A stretch of DNA of 64,000 nucleotides, taken from NCBI RefSeq assembly GCF_033568475.1, contig NC_133120.1:15915425-15979424 (forward strand), written 5' to 3'. Source of the stretch: Henckelia pumila (lineage: Eukaryota; Streptophyta; Magnoliopsida; Lamiales; Gesneriaceae). A program made the position numbers and the translations under genes. Each line of letters starts with the position of its first letter. Within the stretch, counting starts at the first letter, position 1. This document shows positions 1 to 11,637 of the stretch, one piece after another. Below the pieces are notes generated by a model. The model was not told the origin of the DNA and searched no databases. It saw nothing but the letters and a program-made list of their open reading frames with translations.

Positions 1-1941
1 ACTGATCAAAGAGATCATCTATCCGTGGAAGAGGATACTTATTCTTCACTGTCACCTGATTCAACTGACGGTAGTCAATACACAACCGCATCGAACCATC
101 CTTCTTCTTGACAAACAGTACTGGGGCTCCCCATGGCGAAACACTAGGTCGAATATAACCCTTATCAAGAATATCTTGCAATTGCTTCTGCAACTCTTTC
201 ATTTCTGACGGTGCCAATCGGTAAGGAGTTCTGGAAATCGGTGTAGTCCCTGGCACTAACTCAATGCCAAACTCAATCTCCCTTACTGGTGGCAAACCTG
301 GAATCTCTTCCGAAAACACATCTGGAAAGTCACGAACCACTGGTATCTCTTGGATATCTGGCTCTCCTAAGGATGCGTCAATGGCGTAGATAAGGTAGCC
401 TTCCCCGCCAGACTGTAAAGCACGCCGGGCCTTCAGAGCTGAAACCACTGGCATCGGGGGTCGCGCTCCCTCACCATAGAAATACCATGACTCATCATCC
501 TCTGGACGAAACTGAACAAATCTCTGATAGCAATCCACTATCGCTCGGTAGGTAGTCAATAGATCTATCCCAATGATGCAATCGAAATCCTCCATCGCTA
601 GAATCATCAGGTTAGCACTATGCTGATGTCCCTAAAAATCAAAAACACACCCCACAACTAGATGCTTGGCTAAAACCTTGCTCCCCATAAGAGTAGAAAC
701 CACTAGCAACACATCTAAAGAAATAAACGACAATCTATACTTCTTAGCAAAACGTGCTGAGACAAAAGAATGTGATGCACAGGTATCAATCAAAACATAT
801 GCAGGAAAACCACATAAACTACAGATACCTGCAATCATCTGATCACTGTCAGCCTCTGCCTGCTCCTGGTTAAGCGCAAATACCTGACCCTGGGTACGTG
901 GCCTCAAAGAAGAATGACCTCGAGAAGGAGTCTGAGTAGGCTGTCTCTGAGACTGCTGCGGCTTTTGGCGCTGCTATGAATACTGCTGCTGAAAAGGTGG
1001 CTGCTGGTACTGAGGTGGCTGAACAAATGCCTGAGAACCACCGGAATCACTCGCTGCTCCAACCAGCATCGGGCAATCTCTCTTCATGTGACCCTCCTGG
1101 CCACACTGAAAACACGCATTGGTCGATCGACCACACTGTCCTGGCAGATGCCTGCGTCTGCACTGACGACAACGGTTCAGCCTTTGACCACCAAAGTTAT
1201 GCACTCCACCAGATCCAGAGGAAGAAGAAGAAGTACCTCCTGGCTTCTTGAAGGACTGCCCCCTAGGGCCCAAAGCACTAGCACTCTCTGACCTGGAAGA
1301 AGAAGAGTAAAGCCCCCTGTTCTTCCGAATACTGTCCTCGGCCTGGCGACAATGGTCCACCAAATCCTCGTAAGTCCCATCGCCGCCCACAGCAACCATC
1401 CGATGAATATCAGGGTTCAACCCTTGAAGGAAATGATCAAACTTTGCCATAGAACTATCAGCAACATGAGGACAAAAAGGTAGCAGATCAAAGAACTTCT
1501 GCTGGTACTCCTTGATCGTCATCGTCCCCTGTCGCAACTCAACAACTCACTGGCTTTCGCTTGACGAAGAGCTGGAGGAAAATACAACCGCTAATAAGCA
1601 GTACGGAACTCAACCCACGTAGATGCACCTCTAGCTGCTATGAACGGTGCGGAAGTAGATCTCCACCACTTCCTCGCTCTGCCCTCAAGCATAAAGGCAA
1701 GAATCTCCATCCTATCCTCAGCCGTGCAATGGAACTCCTGGAAGCACTGCTCTATCCACTCAATCCAATCCTCCGCCTCTTCAGCTGTCTCACCACCCGT
1801 CAAAGGCTTCGAGCTAACCTCCTTGAATCTACGCATGCTCACTCGCCTGCGCTCCTCGGGCTGTCCCCGATGTCTACGATCATCCGGATTGCCCCAACGA
1901 CCGCCGTCTACGCTACCGTGGCTCTCGTCGTAATCTGCCGT
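1..1941 (-). pseudogene. Ty3/gypsy chromovirus gag-protease-RT, partial
   Basis: This is the 5' part of a retrotransposon polyprotein, read leftward from the primer site and running off the window. Gag starts near 1941, but the start codon is ACG; the related copy at 29688 has ATG at this place. The gag body contains a W-rich segment (ARKWW) and a CCHC knuckle (CFQCGQEGHMKRDC). The protease motif is LIDTCASHSF, so the active-site glycine after Asp-Thr is Cys. The RT start ([17 protein letters not shown]) is open from about 631 to position 1. Breaks: stop at 1591, a frameshift between 1590 and 1537, and stops at 974 and 632. It is followed on the right by the primer site and the 5' LTR. It encodes no working product. 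Confidence 0.93.
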
Positions 1942-1999
1942 CTGTTACATAAGAACAGATAATTACTAAATCTGCTTTACGATATTCCCAGTGCAATGT

Positions 2000-2011
2000 G
2001 CTCTGATACCA
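2000..2011 (-). other. Primer binding site (initiator tRNA-Met)
   Basis: On the minus strand this reads TGGTATCAGAGC, complementary to the 3' end of plant initiator tRNA-Met. It lies 4 bases inside the LTR edge at 2016, so the 2016-3530 LTR is the 5' LTR of the minus-strand element. Confidence 0.9.
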
Positions 2012-3098
2012 AAAATGTAGTGATCCAACCCGGATCCACTACCTAATCAGAGTTATAGTAAAAGAGCACGCAATAAAAGCTTAAAGCGTAAAGAGTGGAT
2101 AATTAAAATACAACAAATTCAATCGGCAGAATACAACCGACGATATCACAAGTGTATAAATACTGTTATACAACCAAATCAAAGCTTCAGGGTAAATAAA
2201 TCCCTACCCTCTACAACCTCGCACTCTCCAAAGCTCAATCCTGCTGAGAACCGCCTGGACCGTCCAGCCTCAAACTTGCCACGCCACAAGGTACACAATA
2301 CCCAAACACAGGGGCGTGATCTAGAACGCTCAATACGAAGCAATGATATAAATACAAATATGCACACACAGATGATTTAAAACTCAAGTGAAAACACTTG
2401 CTCATGGCGCCGAGAATATACAGTACCGGCTAGAGAGCTACTCCGCGGGGTACTCGTATACTCCATATCAGGGCTGAGCCAACCCCATCCTGACCCGAAT
2501 CCAAAATAGGATACAAGTCCCATATGGAAATTGTCATACCTGACTCGAGTCCAAAATGAGATCATAGTTCCCTATGGAGACTGTCAATGACTCACATCTC
2601 TCCGGATGCAGTCACACGTAAAATCATGTATGTGCTAAGATGGTAAAACATGCTAAAACATGATAAAGCATATAGCACATACTCATGCAACATACATGCA
2701 AATATATCATGCTGGCTATCTCGGTCAGTACTTACGTACCTCTAACACTGCTGGACAAATCTAGATCCACTGGCCTATACTCCAAGCCTACTAGTCCAGT
2801 CTACTGCTACTACAATGCAAATATCCATGCATCAACAATAAAGCTCTAAAAGCCTTAATTAAGCTATTGCATACTCCTAAATATTTTTAGGATGTCAAAG
2901 CTATACATGCGTCCGTCGTTAGCCCTTTGCTGTCGATAGCCTCAAAACTAGGCCATAGCTTCGCGACGAAGTCTAGATCACTAAGCCACTTCCGGATTTC
3001 CCGTAGGACGCCTAGATCTCCCTATATCTGAGTTAGAAGGCTTAGGAATTGAGATAGAAGTGAGGAGATGAGCGAGTCACAAATGAACCTTGGCTCCT

Positions 3099-3108
3099 CT
3101 ATTTATAG
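3099..3108 (-). promoter_or_regulatory. LTR TATA box
   Basis: The minus strand reads CTATAAATAG, a strong plant TATA box. The dyad cluster lies directly upstream in the direction of transcription. The LTR at 50389-51739 has the same box at the equivalent place. Confidence 0.7.
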
Positions 3109-3114
3109 ACGAAG

Positions 3115-3374
3115 TTCGGGCCGTTCGAACTCGGCTTCGGGCCCTCCGAACTGGTTCGGATCCTCCGATCATGAATTCGGATCGTCCGAACACGATCGGA
3201 CCGTCCGATCCTTACTTCGGATCCTCCGAAGTCCCATCAGTGATGTCATCCATGATGTCACCTTGCTGACGTAATTGATGACGTAAGCTCTAACCCTATT
3301 CGGGTCCTCCGATCCCACCGACGGAGCCTCCGATCCTCTTCGGATCCTCCGAACGCCAGTTCGGAGCGTCCGAA
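3115..3374. repeat. Cluster of TTCGG-n-TCCGAA dyads in LTR
   Basis: About nine imperfect copies of a 14-16 bp dyad of the form TTCGGNNCNTCCGAA lie here, for example TTCGGATCCTCCGAA and TTCGGATCGTCCGAA. They form a GC-rich patch inside an AT-rich LTR, directly upstream of the TATA box. Role unknown; an array of factor-binding sites or a hairpin-forming region are both possible. Confidence 0.8.
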
Positions 3375-3530
3375 CCTCCCGAGCCATGCCCACCATGTTC
3401 GAGTATCCTGGATCTATTTCTGAAGTCCGTTATCCCAACAGGAACTTACTTAATCATGTTTTACTTAATCTAAACATGATCACGTGATTAATTACTCATT
3501 AATCACTAATTAGAAATGTGGGTTACTACA

Positions 3531-4629
3531 TGCAATATAACAAATGTTATGCAATGAATGCACCCCCCTACACTTATCTAAAGAATTGCCCTCAATGCTT
3601 CAGAACACAAAAACACAAACACAACAACACAAATAACAAAATGACAATGCGATGCAAATGTAAAACAGAACTCCCCTGGTTCAAGTGTAGGCGATGTCGT
3701 CCTCTTCCATGTCTGATGGAATAACGGAAGAATCATATTGAAACTCGAACTACGGAGGTGGTGGCACTCGGTTCTAAAAACACCGAAAATAAAACGAAAA
3801 AAACTAAATGAAAGAAAAGAACACTGGGTTCACTCCCAGCCAGCGCCTTTGTTTACAGTCTTCGGCCCGACTGCATACTTCAGTTCATCATGGTGGTTCA
3901 TATCGAATTCCCTTGTCCACCTTCACCCATTTGAGTACTTTCACAATTAATTTTGGTCTCTTCTTTGAATTCCTAGAAATCCTAGGCTCTTCAGCCTTGA
4001 GTGCCTGCAGGTCAGAAAGAGAAATTTTAACAGGTCTTGCTTTTACTTTCTTCAATTTACCCTCATTCACAACTTTCTTGTGTTCTTGTGACAAGTAATC
4101 ATTGATATCAAGAGAGCACCATTTTTGGGCTCGCTCGATCGGGTGAATTCCACCGATCGAGCGAGGCCAAAATTGATGCAGACCCGAGAATTTGATTTTC
4201 AAGCTCGCTCGATCGGGTAAGTTTGTCCAATCGAGCGAGGTGCTGATTTTAAAAAAAATTTAGCTATTGGTTTTAATATTCCTTTATTGTTTGATTAATT
4301 GTTCATTAATCATTAATTTCCCTAAGATGCGATTAGCAACCCGAGGTCCCCACAACAGCTCAGCAGAAGAATCTCAAAGAGATGCGATGTGAGGACAAAG
4401 GGTGTCTCATTGCGGGAATACCTGAGAGTCAATTAGGTTCGACCTTTGTAGAGTAGCGCAGCAATTCTCAGTTTCTTCAAGAACCCAACGGAGGAGTTTT
4501 GGGAGTGCTGAAAGTGGTATGGGATTAATGGAGCTTGCAGGGATTGTAACAAGAGTTCGAGTATGTCGAAAGCGATTTGACCAAACATGCAAGTAAGGGT
4601 CTATAATACGTTCTCGGAATTTACCCTGG
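3531..4629. other. Unassigned repeat-like DNA
   Basis: This is flanking DNA between the gypsy LTR and the gypsy 3' tail at 4630. It contains a Lys-rich 104-codon minus-strand frame (3888-4202) with no recognised domain, and two strong hairpins at 4129-4240 that overlap its start. It looks like a remnant of a repeat, not a gene. 4241-4629 may be the 3' untranslated region of the gypsy remnant that follows. Confidence 0.4.
4129..4240. repeat. Two CGCTCGATCGG hairpins, 74 bp apart
   Basis: Two dyads begin at 4129 and 4203. The arms are GCTCGCTCGATCGG and its inverse, separated by about 10 bases (the right arm of the second has one mismatch). The same arm occurs three times in each LTR of the element at 9433-17800, with similar spacing. 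Confidence 0.8.
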
Positions 4630-4717
4630 ATTTCGAGGGCGAAATATTTGAAGGGGGGAAGAATGTAGTAACACATATCCGGAATTAACGATTAATATAT
4701 AATCAATCGAGTGATCA
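4630..4717 (+). mobile_element. Gypsy 3' end: polypurine tract plus LTR start
   Basis: The text TTTCGAGGGCGAAAT, a purine tract at 4651-4663 and TGTAGTAAC at 4664 match the 3' end of gypsy elements; the same order occurs on the minus strand at 51739-51770. Only about 54 bp of LTR remain before another LTR starts at 4718. Confidence 0.6.
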
Positions 4718-7700
4718 TGTAGCACCTAAAATCTAATCTACTAAATCGCATGCATTAAATTTAATAAATATTAGGATTATTATTTTTAGGTTTAATTGAT
4801 TTAAATTCTTTATTTGAATTATGTACTAATAAAATATTTTTATTATTTATTCAATTATTTTAACTGTTTAGCTTATTTGTTTAAATATTTTTGAGTGTCC
4901 AAATTATTTATTTTAAATAGCCTTAGTTTAGCGGTTAGTTATTTTAAATTATTTTAAATGTCTAGATTATTTATTTAAATCCTTTTTAATTGTCCAAATC
5001 ATTTTAAAGATTTTTATGTTTGTTTGTTTATTTATTTAAATTTCTTTTAAAGGTTAGTTTAGTTTGTTTAAAATTATTTTAATCGTTCTGCTTGTTATTT
5101 AAATATTTTACTCGTCGCCATGACATCAGAATATTTAAAGTGTTTAATTCTTGAATTTTAAGCTTGTATGTTATTTAGTGCAATTAATTCATGGCCTTAA
5201 GTTGCTATTTTGAGAGTAGAACCTTTAATTATTGTGTAGCACTTTTATACACTTGAACTAAAATTAAACCCTAGCCCTAAAACACACACATTACATGCCA
5301 AACACACACACACACACCACACGACACAAATCTCCCCCTTTCTTCTTCCCCAAGACATTTCCATCGGCTTCTTATTTTTTTTCTTCCTCCATAGCCGTCG
5401 TAGCTCCCCTCTTTTCTTTATTTTCCGGCAAGGCGACTACAAGGATAGCTGAGCAAGCTACAACCTCCTCCATTGGGTTCGATTTTCAGCTCACCTCCAG
5501 CTCCATCGATCGACCTTGGCACCTCCAGCTCTCGCTTCTTTTTCTTTGTTATAGCTTAGGAAAGAATATGGTTCCTTTCTCACTGTGTAGATGTGTATAT
5601 TGTGTGTTTGAATTTATTTATACCAACCTCATGTTTTTTAAAAAAAAGAACGAGTGCCCTGTTTTTATTTTTTCTGTTTTGCTCAAAAATCTCATCATAT
5701 TATCTTGCACTGTTTAGGTTTGAGGAATTATCATATTATGGTTACTAATTGTGGATTGAATCGTGTTATGAATTTGAATGACGATTTGCAATTCCTTATT
5801 TTTCGAAACATGTCAGAACCGTGCCCTGTTCTTGAAGGCTTCGACCATGGTAATCATGTTGCCATGTTGTGTTGAGCCATGTTCCAACTACTATTATGGT
5901 TAAGGATTTAAAATGAGTATGAAATTTATATGGTGAATGTATTGTTGACAATTTCCTTATTTTGAAATTTTCAGAAATGCACTTTTGCCTTGTTGGGCTC
6001 GAAAATATGTGTGTTGTATTTGTGATGTTTGGATGGTGATTTAGAACTACCATGGATGAAATTTAGTTCACATGGTAGCGACTAGGATGACATGTAGTTA
6101 GCTTGTGGGAAGGGATGAGGTGCATTCGAGTGAAGAGGATGATCGAGGCTCGGTTTTGGAAAGTGATTAGGGGCTGTTTTTTTTATGAGAGTTGAGCTGG
6201 GTAGGAGCTAGATTTAGTAGGTGTGAGGGAGTCTAAGTAGTGGTCGTGGTCATGGTTGTAGGATGTTTAACGGGAGTCCATTGATTAAGTTCTGGGAAGG
6301 GTAGTGAGGCGAGGTTTGAGCAGAATTTTGGAAGTATTTTAGATGCCCGAAAACTTGTGGTTAAGGTTGAGTTCAAATCAGGTCATGGCCACAGGATGGG
6401 GTCGAAATATAGACTAGGATGTTAGGAATACAATGGTGAAGGCGGGAGTTAATTCGGTTAAGTTTTGGGTCGAGTTCTAGGCGCTTTAATTGATAGGTGC
6501 AGATTTTTGAAATTTAAGGAGGTAGCTGTCCGGAAAAGAATTTTTATAAAATTATTGGATAGGAATAATACCTCGAGGATGATTTTCTTATTTAGTTCTA
6601 AGTGTCACGGAGTCGTGGTTTCAAGCGGAATTCTTTTTAAATAAGAATCGTGTAAGTTACAAGTTTTACGGGCGAACCACTCGAATTGTTCTAAGCACAA
6701 ATTATGGTTTAGATTCTCATCCTTGGTTTGCTTCCTAAATCTCCATCCCAGTCATTCTTGTGTGAGTCATTTGCATGATTATTGAGTAAATATTTTCAAG
6801 TACATTACATATACATATGCGTGCTAAGTCCATGAATCAAGAAAGAAAGAAAATATTTTAAACAAAGTGAGATGGTTGTGACAACAGAAAGACGTGTATG
6901 GACGAGTTGAGAGACGTCTTGACTTCCCTTACCACCAGACGTGTATGGACGAGTTTGGAAGAAATCCTGACTTCCCATACCACCAAACGTGTATGGACGA
7001 GTTTGGGAGAAATTCTGACTTCCCACCAATCAGGGGCAAGACGAGTTTGGGAGATATCCTGACTTCCTTGCGGCATAGTGCACTGCAACCATGATCATGA
7101 TCGAAATCAGAGTCACAATTCAAGGATCTAAGTTCACAGTTACAGTTCAAGTATTTATGATTATGTTTCAGTACAGTTTATTCAGTTACAGTGATTATAT
7201 TTGGTTTAGCCATGCATATATTTCATTTATGTTCACTTCTTTCCTTTAGAAATCATTTATTTAAATTAAGGGGTACAAAACAAAAGTATTTTTAGTATAA
7301 GCTATTTTTAATCTGCGTGCGCATGTATTTATGTAGTACTTGTTATTTTCCCCCATATTCTTGTTGGTCCCCTTGGCTCACTACATCTACTTGGTGCAGG
7401 TATAAGTTATCATTGAGATTTCAGGGCAGAACTATCGAGTGGACTGTGATGCGGGCACAGAACATCCCTCTGACCATGCCAGTCTTCCGCACAAGTTTAC
7501 TTTAACATTTTATAGTCTTTTATTCTGTTACTTGGATTAATATAAACGTAAAGATTTATTGAACGTCTCTGGGCATGTAATTATCAAAGTATATGATTTA
7601 TGATCGTTTGGAAGGTCGAATCTTTTTCTCCGATTCTCGTTCAGTTCTCGGTCTGGTTTATTTCGTATTGTTGGTTGCATTTTAAATTTGTTGTTTGTGA

Positions 7701-7801
7701 CAGGTGGGTCTTTATATAAACAGATAGGTCATGCCGAAATTTTTTTTTAAACCCGTATTTTATTTAATCATTAATTATAAGAAGTAGTTAGGGTCGTTTT
7801 A
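4718..7801 (+). mobile_element. Chromovirus-type long LTR (about 3.1 kb), lone
   Basis: It starts TGTAGCACC at 4718 and ends just before a primer site at 7804; the terminal CA is degraded, so the right edge is approximate. It has a pyrimidine-rich start region with an (AC)n run near 5304-5325, internal tandem repeats (6893-7065), and near 7370-7400 a trace of the block conserved in the other two chromovirus LTRs (CTCACTACATCTACTTGGTG, then CAGGT). No matching second LTR or gag follows, so this is a 5' LTR with the body lost. The 140-codon frame at 5295-5717 lies inside it and is not a gene. Confidence 0.7.
6893..7065 (+). repeat. Tandem repeat in LTR, period about 47 bp
   Basis: Three full units and one partial unit contain GTATGGACGAGTTTGG and CTGACTTCCCATACCACC. 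Short tandem repeats lie at the same relative place, upstream of the CTCACTA...GCAGGT block, in the chromovirus LTRs at 20050 and 44020. Confidence 0.85.
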
Positions 7802-7803
7802 GT

Positions 7804-7817
7804 TGGTATTAGAGCAT
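7804..7817 (+). other. Primer binding site (initiator tRNA-Met)
   Basis: TGGTATTAGAGCAT has one mismatch to the usual TGGTATCAGAGC and directly follows the LTR. It fixes the orientation as plus. Confidence 0.7.
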
Positions 7818-9096
7818 GGTTCTGGTTTGGGTTGTTCCTACTGCCGGTTGCAAGAAACTCGATAAATCTCGCCTCAAATTCTATAAGTTTTAAGAATTGT
7901 ATATGTTAGTCATACTTGAATTGTTACTTTAAATGTTTTGATGTCATCATCTTTTTAAAAATATTTTCAAAAATTAGTTGTTTAATTTATTTAAGTGTGT
8001 AGCTCGGTGTTTACCTTTCGTTTCAAAGTTTCTTCTAGTAGTTTAAAGTGCACCATTTGACCGTTTATTTTTATAGCATGTGGTTCCAAGTTAGACGGAG
8101 TTGATGTACCAATATTCCTTTCAGTTTTAGACAGTACGTGGTTGTTGTTTGTGTTATTCGGTAGTGTTAACAATTTTGATGAGATTGTAAGAGTTTGTTG
8201 GAAAATATTAAACTTGCGCATTAGGAGATGTTAATTGTTGGGTCATTGTTGTAAACTATTATCTTATGAATGGATTTTAGTCGGAAACAACTAAGAATAG
8301 TTTGCTTAGAAATTGGTAGATGTATGTTTAATCAGTTATATTTATGAATAGAAATCATGTGAAGACTTGAGATACGAACTTGGTTTTATATTATTATGGA
8401 TAGTTGAATTTTCTTTGTCTATTTGGGCAAGTATGATTTTTGGAAAATAGTGAGTCGGTTACTATGAGCCTTTAAATTTTGTGAACTATTATTCCGATCA
8501 TTAATTTTCTTATCCTTCAATTGTGCTTGCATCCATTGCAACATGAAATTTTGAGTATCCAAAATTTCTTTGCACTTCTTTTGAGCATTTGGATTCGTAT
8601 GACATTAATCAACGTTGAATTCTGCCGCTTTGGCATAGGTTGAACTTCTTAGTAAAATCTTGTTAATGCTTCACACTTCTTGAAAATTTTCTAGCGGTTC
8701 TAGAGCCACATGTTGAGGTGAGTGAAATTCACTTTTTCTTTGTGTGGCTGACAACTAATTTTATTTTGAGACCGTTGTTTTCCTTGCTTATTAACTTGTG
8801 TGGTCTTCTCTCGACCGAAGTCACATCGATTGCTCTTAATTGTGCTTGGATTTTTTTAGCATGATTTCATTACCCATGGATGAATGATCACGAGATTATT
8901 CATTATTCATGGAGTCTCCATTATTATTCATTCATTCCTAGAATTGAATTATGAGTGAGTTGTTTGCACTTATCTAGATTTTTATTTTTAGCTCGTTTGT
9001 TTGTAATGCTAGCATTATTTCATTTCATATTCAGCGGCATTACTTGTATGTTTGTTTCCTTTCATGATCCATCATGATGAGGTTTCAAGTTTTTCA
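7818..9096. other. Unassigned AT-rich DNA
   Basis: No intact coding frame. It begins as the leader after the primer site. On the minus strand, 8490-8720 gives a weak coding-like stretch (QNFMLQWMQAQLKDK in one frame), perhaps a degraded gag. I cannot assign it. Confidence 0.35.
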
Positions 9097-9432
9097 GGCC
9101 GCGCTTGATCTGTGGAGTTCACCCGATCAAGCGGGCACTCTGTCCATAAAATTCTGCATTTTCATTTTGCTGTCAAAACTTGATCATTCAATCCAAATAA
9201 GTCAAATACCCACTCAAATCCTGGTTTATCAATTCTAGAACATGCATATATACATGTATGAAGTTTCAAATATATATTCATGCATTTATTACATCAAACA
9301 AATAACATAAAAAGCACGAAACTAGATGATACTCAAAATATCATAACGAACTTCAAATCTCAAGTTTCTTGCTAAGTTTGATGTTATCTAACTACCATTC
9401 TTCAGCTAAAACCCGAGTTCACACTTGATAAA
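9097..9432 (-). mobile_element. LTR-X, left fragment
   Basis: This is the left part of an old LTR related to the LTRs of the element inserted next to it. It has a degenerate hairpin (CGCTTGATC...GATCAAGCG) near 9103-9138 and shared words such as TAGAACATGCAT. It continues at 17801 and at 27841 once the inserted elements are removed. The left edge is uncertain. Confidence 0.5.
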
Positions 9433-11637
9433 TGTGAGACCTCGATTCTAAACATCTAATCTCGGGATAAACAATAATAAAGCATACAAGATCCAAGATT
9501 AGAAGCAATTTTTTTTAAAAGGATGCTCGCTCGATCGGTAGAACTTTACCGATCAAGCGGGCCATAAATAATCCAGTCTCTGCCGAGACTTACAAAAGCT
9601 CGCCGCTCGATCGGTCAAAACTTACCGATCGAGCGGCACAAAAACTTTAAACTTTCTGCCTCAGCTCAGGAGGTGCTCGCTCGATCGGTAAGATTCAACC
9701 GATCGAGCGGCACAATTCTGCAAAAAAGAAAACAAAGTTTTCTCAACTCTAATAGATTCTAAAACTTCCAAAACTAAATCCATTCTACATTCATAATCAA
9801 TACAAGGTAGTTATAGAGTCATACAAACTCAAACTATTAGAACATGCATCAATCTTAGTTCCATAACTGATACAAAACGAGTTCGAACAAAATCTACGTT
9901 CGATAACATATTCGACTTCTAAAACCACAAGGCCTTACTCTATCAACTCGTCCACCTAGCCATGCGATCTCTGACTCGGTCCTGCCCCACCTGTTGCCAA
10001 GTACACATACAAACAAAGACAACAGTCGAATAATCCGGTGAGAATTGATATTCCCAGTAAAAGAGACTATCATTCATATCAATCAAACATATCAATCATG
10101 ATACACAACAAATCCATCTTATATATCAACTTCAGATATAAATCACGTCAAGACATGTATGAACTTCCAATTATCTATCACATCAAGATCAATTCAAGTA
10201 ATTCATTCAAGTACTGAATTAAAATGATATGCATGTCTTTAAAACTTCTGGATTATCAGACTCAGATAATCAAATGGAATTCTTCTTTCTTTCTTTCTTC
10301 GGTTTGGGATCCCGAGGTTAAAATATCCATCACACCGAACTCCCCTCTCGAGGTGGACGAGGCATATTTTAATCCTCTAGACTCCAGAGCATTATAGAGA
10401 GTTTATTTGACAAGGTATAAAATCTCCAACCAAGTCACTCAACTACAATCTCTAGATCGTCTAATCAAATTGAAATGAATCAAGGCTCAATATGAATGCA
10501 TATGTCATCTCATGCATTCTAATATCATTTCAATCATCAGTTCATATAAGCATTCCATCATGCTTTCATTCATCAATTCAAATAATCATTCAAACATGAT
10601 TTCGTCAATATAAATGCATATATAATCTCATGCATTCAAATAAACATTCAATCAAGCAAGTATGTGATTTCTTCGGAACACTCGAATAAAGTCTAATTTG
10701 AGTTAATCGTTTCATTCAAGTCTAAGTCGTCTTTTACCTTATTCGCTTCGAAGGTACTTCAATCTGAAATCAATAATAAGGATAATAATCAATATCCAAT
10801 CAAATTCATTCAAAACACAATCACACTTCTTCGATTGATAAAATAAGAAATTCGATACTGTACCGACTTCAATCTTCCAAACTGACCAAAGCTACTATCT
10901 CGCAACTCTTTTGACTTCACTTCAATCTAACAGAAGAAGTCATAAGGATCAATATCAACATCCAAAAGCTCAATCAAACTCGATACGATCAAAATATTGA
11001 ACGAAGTCCAAAACTCAAACTGACGGCATAACGACTAAAAACTGATCAAACCGGAAACGCAGACAACAAGATATCAATTCAATAAACTCATAATCATCTC
11101 AATATCATCAAAACAATTCAAATCCTTCAAATCTAAAATCTCCAATTTCGAAATAATCTTCCAAAAATCAAAACAATTCCGAACGACGCTCTATTTCAAA
11201 ACCAACAGAGAATAAACGATCAGAACTCTGCCAAGATCAACATACTCCAAACTCAATCGATTCTAAAAACATCCAAAAATAGAAGTCTAGTTGATCGAAG
11301 AAAAACTTACTATAGAACGAAGCTCTCGCAGTCGTGATCGCTAATCTGCCTTCAGGAATAAATTCCAACGGACGGATCGAGCTAAAATGGAAATCCCAAA
11401 GCTTGAAATCACAAAGGGGCGGTTTCCATGGAGGATCACGTTGAAGGGGATGAAGATGGAGTGATTAGAAAGTCAACAACACTTATAAATATCTAATAAA
11501 TCCAATAATTGTGTTTTAGTCCCTGAAAATTCTGAAAATTGCATTCTAGTCCCTGATCAAAATCAAATCCGCCCTCGACTTCTAAAATCTCTGATTATCT
11601 CAAATAAAGTCCATTAAGATAATTTTGGGGCGTTACA
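9433..11637 (-). mobile_element. 3' LTR of LARD-like element (2205 bp)
   Basis: On the plus strand it runs TGTGAGACC...GCGTTACA. It is followed on the right by the polypurine tract (AGAGGGGGAAAA on the minus strand), so it is the 3' LTR. Confidence 0.88.
9526..9710. repeat. Three phased hairpins in LTR
   Basis: Dyads start near 9526, 9602 and 9674, spaced 76 and 72 bp. The arms are CGCTCGATCGGT and ACCGATCGAGCG with 4-8 base loops (the first right arm has one change). In the minus direction they lie near the 3' end of the LTR, close to the primer site in the 5' copy. Confidence 0.85.

Larger units (their letters stand above)
2016..3530 (-). mobile_element. 5' LTR of gypsy element (1515 bp)
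   Basis: The ends are TGTAGT...ACTACA (TG...CA). The primer site abuts the left end. On the minus strand the LTR starts TGTAGTAACCC, like the 3' LTR at 50389-51739, so both belong to one broad family. It holds a TATA box at 3099-3108 with a dyad cluster just upstream (3115-3374). The partner 3' LTR is outside the window, so the target duplication cannot be checked. Confidence 0.88.

Noticed and set aside
3115..3374. CRISPR-like repeat array
   Set aside because: Units are short imperfect dyads without uniform spacers, inside a plant LTR.
3888..4202. 104-codon Lys-rich minus frame
   Set aside because: No domain recognised and overlaps a repeat hairpin; kept only as unassigned repeat DNA.
5295..5717. 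140-codon plus-strand frame
   Set aside because: Inside a long LTR, beginning in an (AC)n run and pyrimidine-rich text; no domain.
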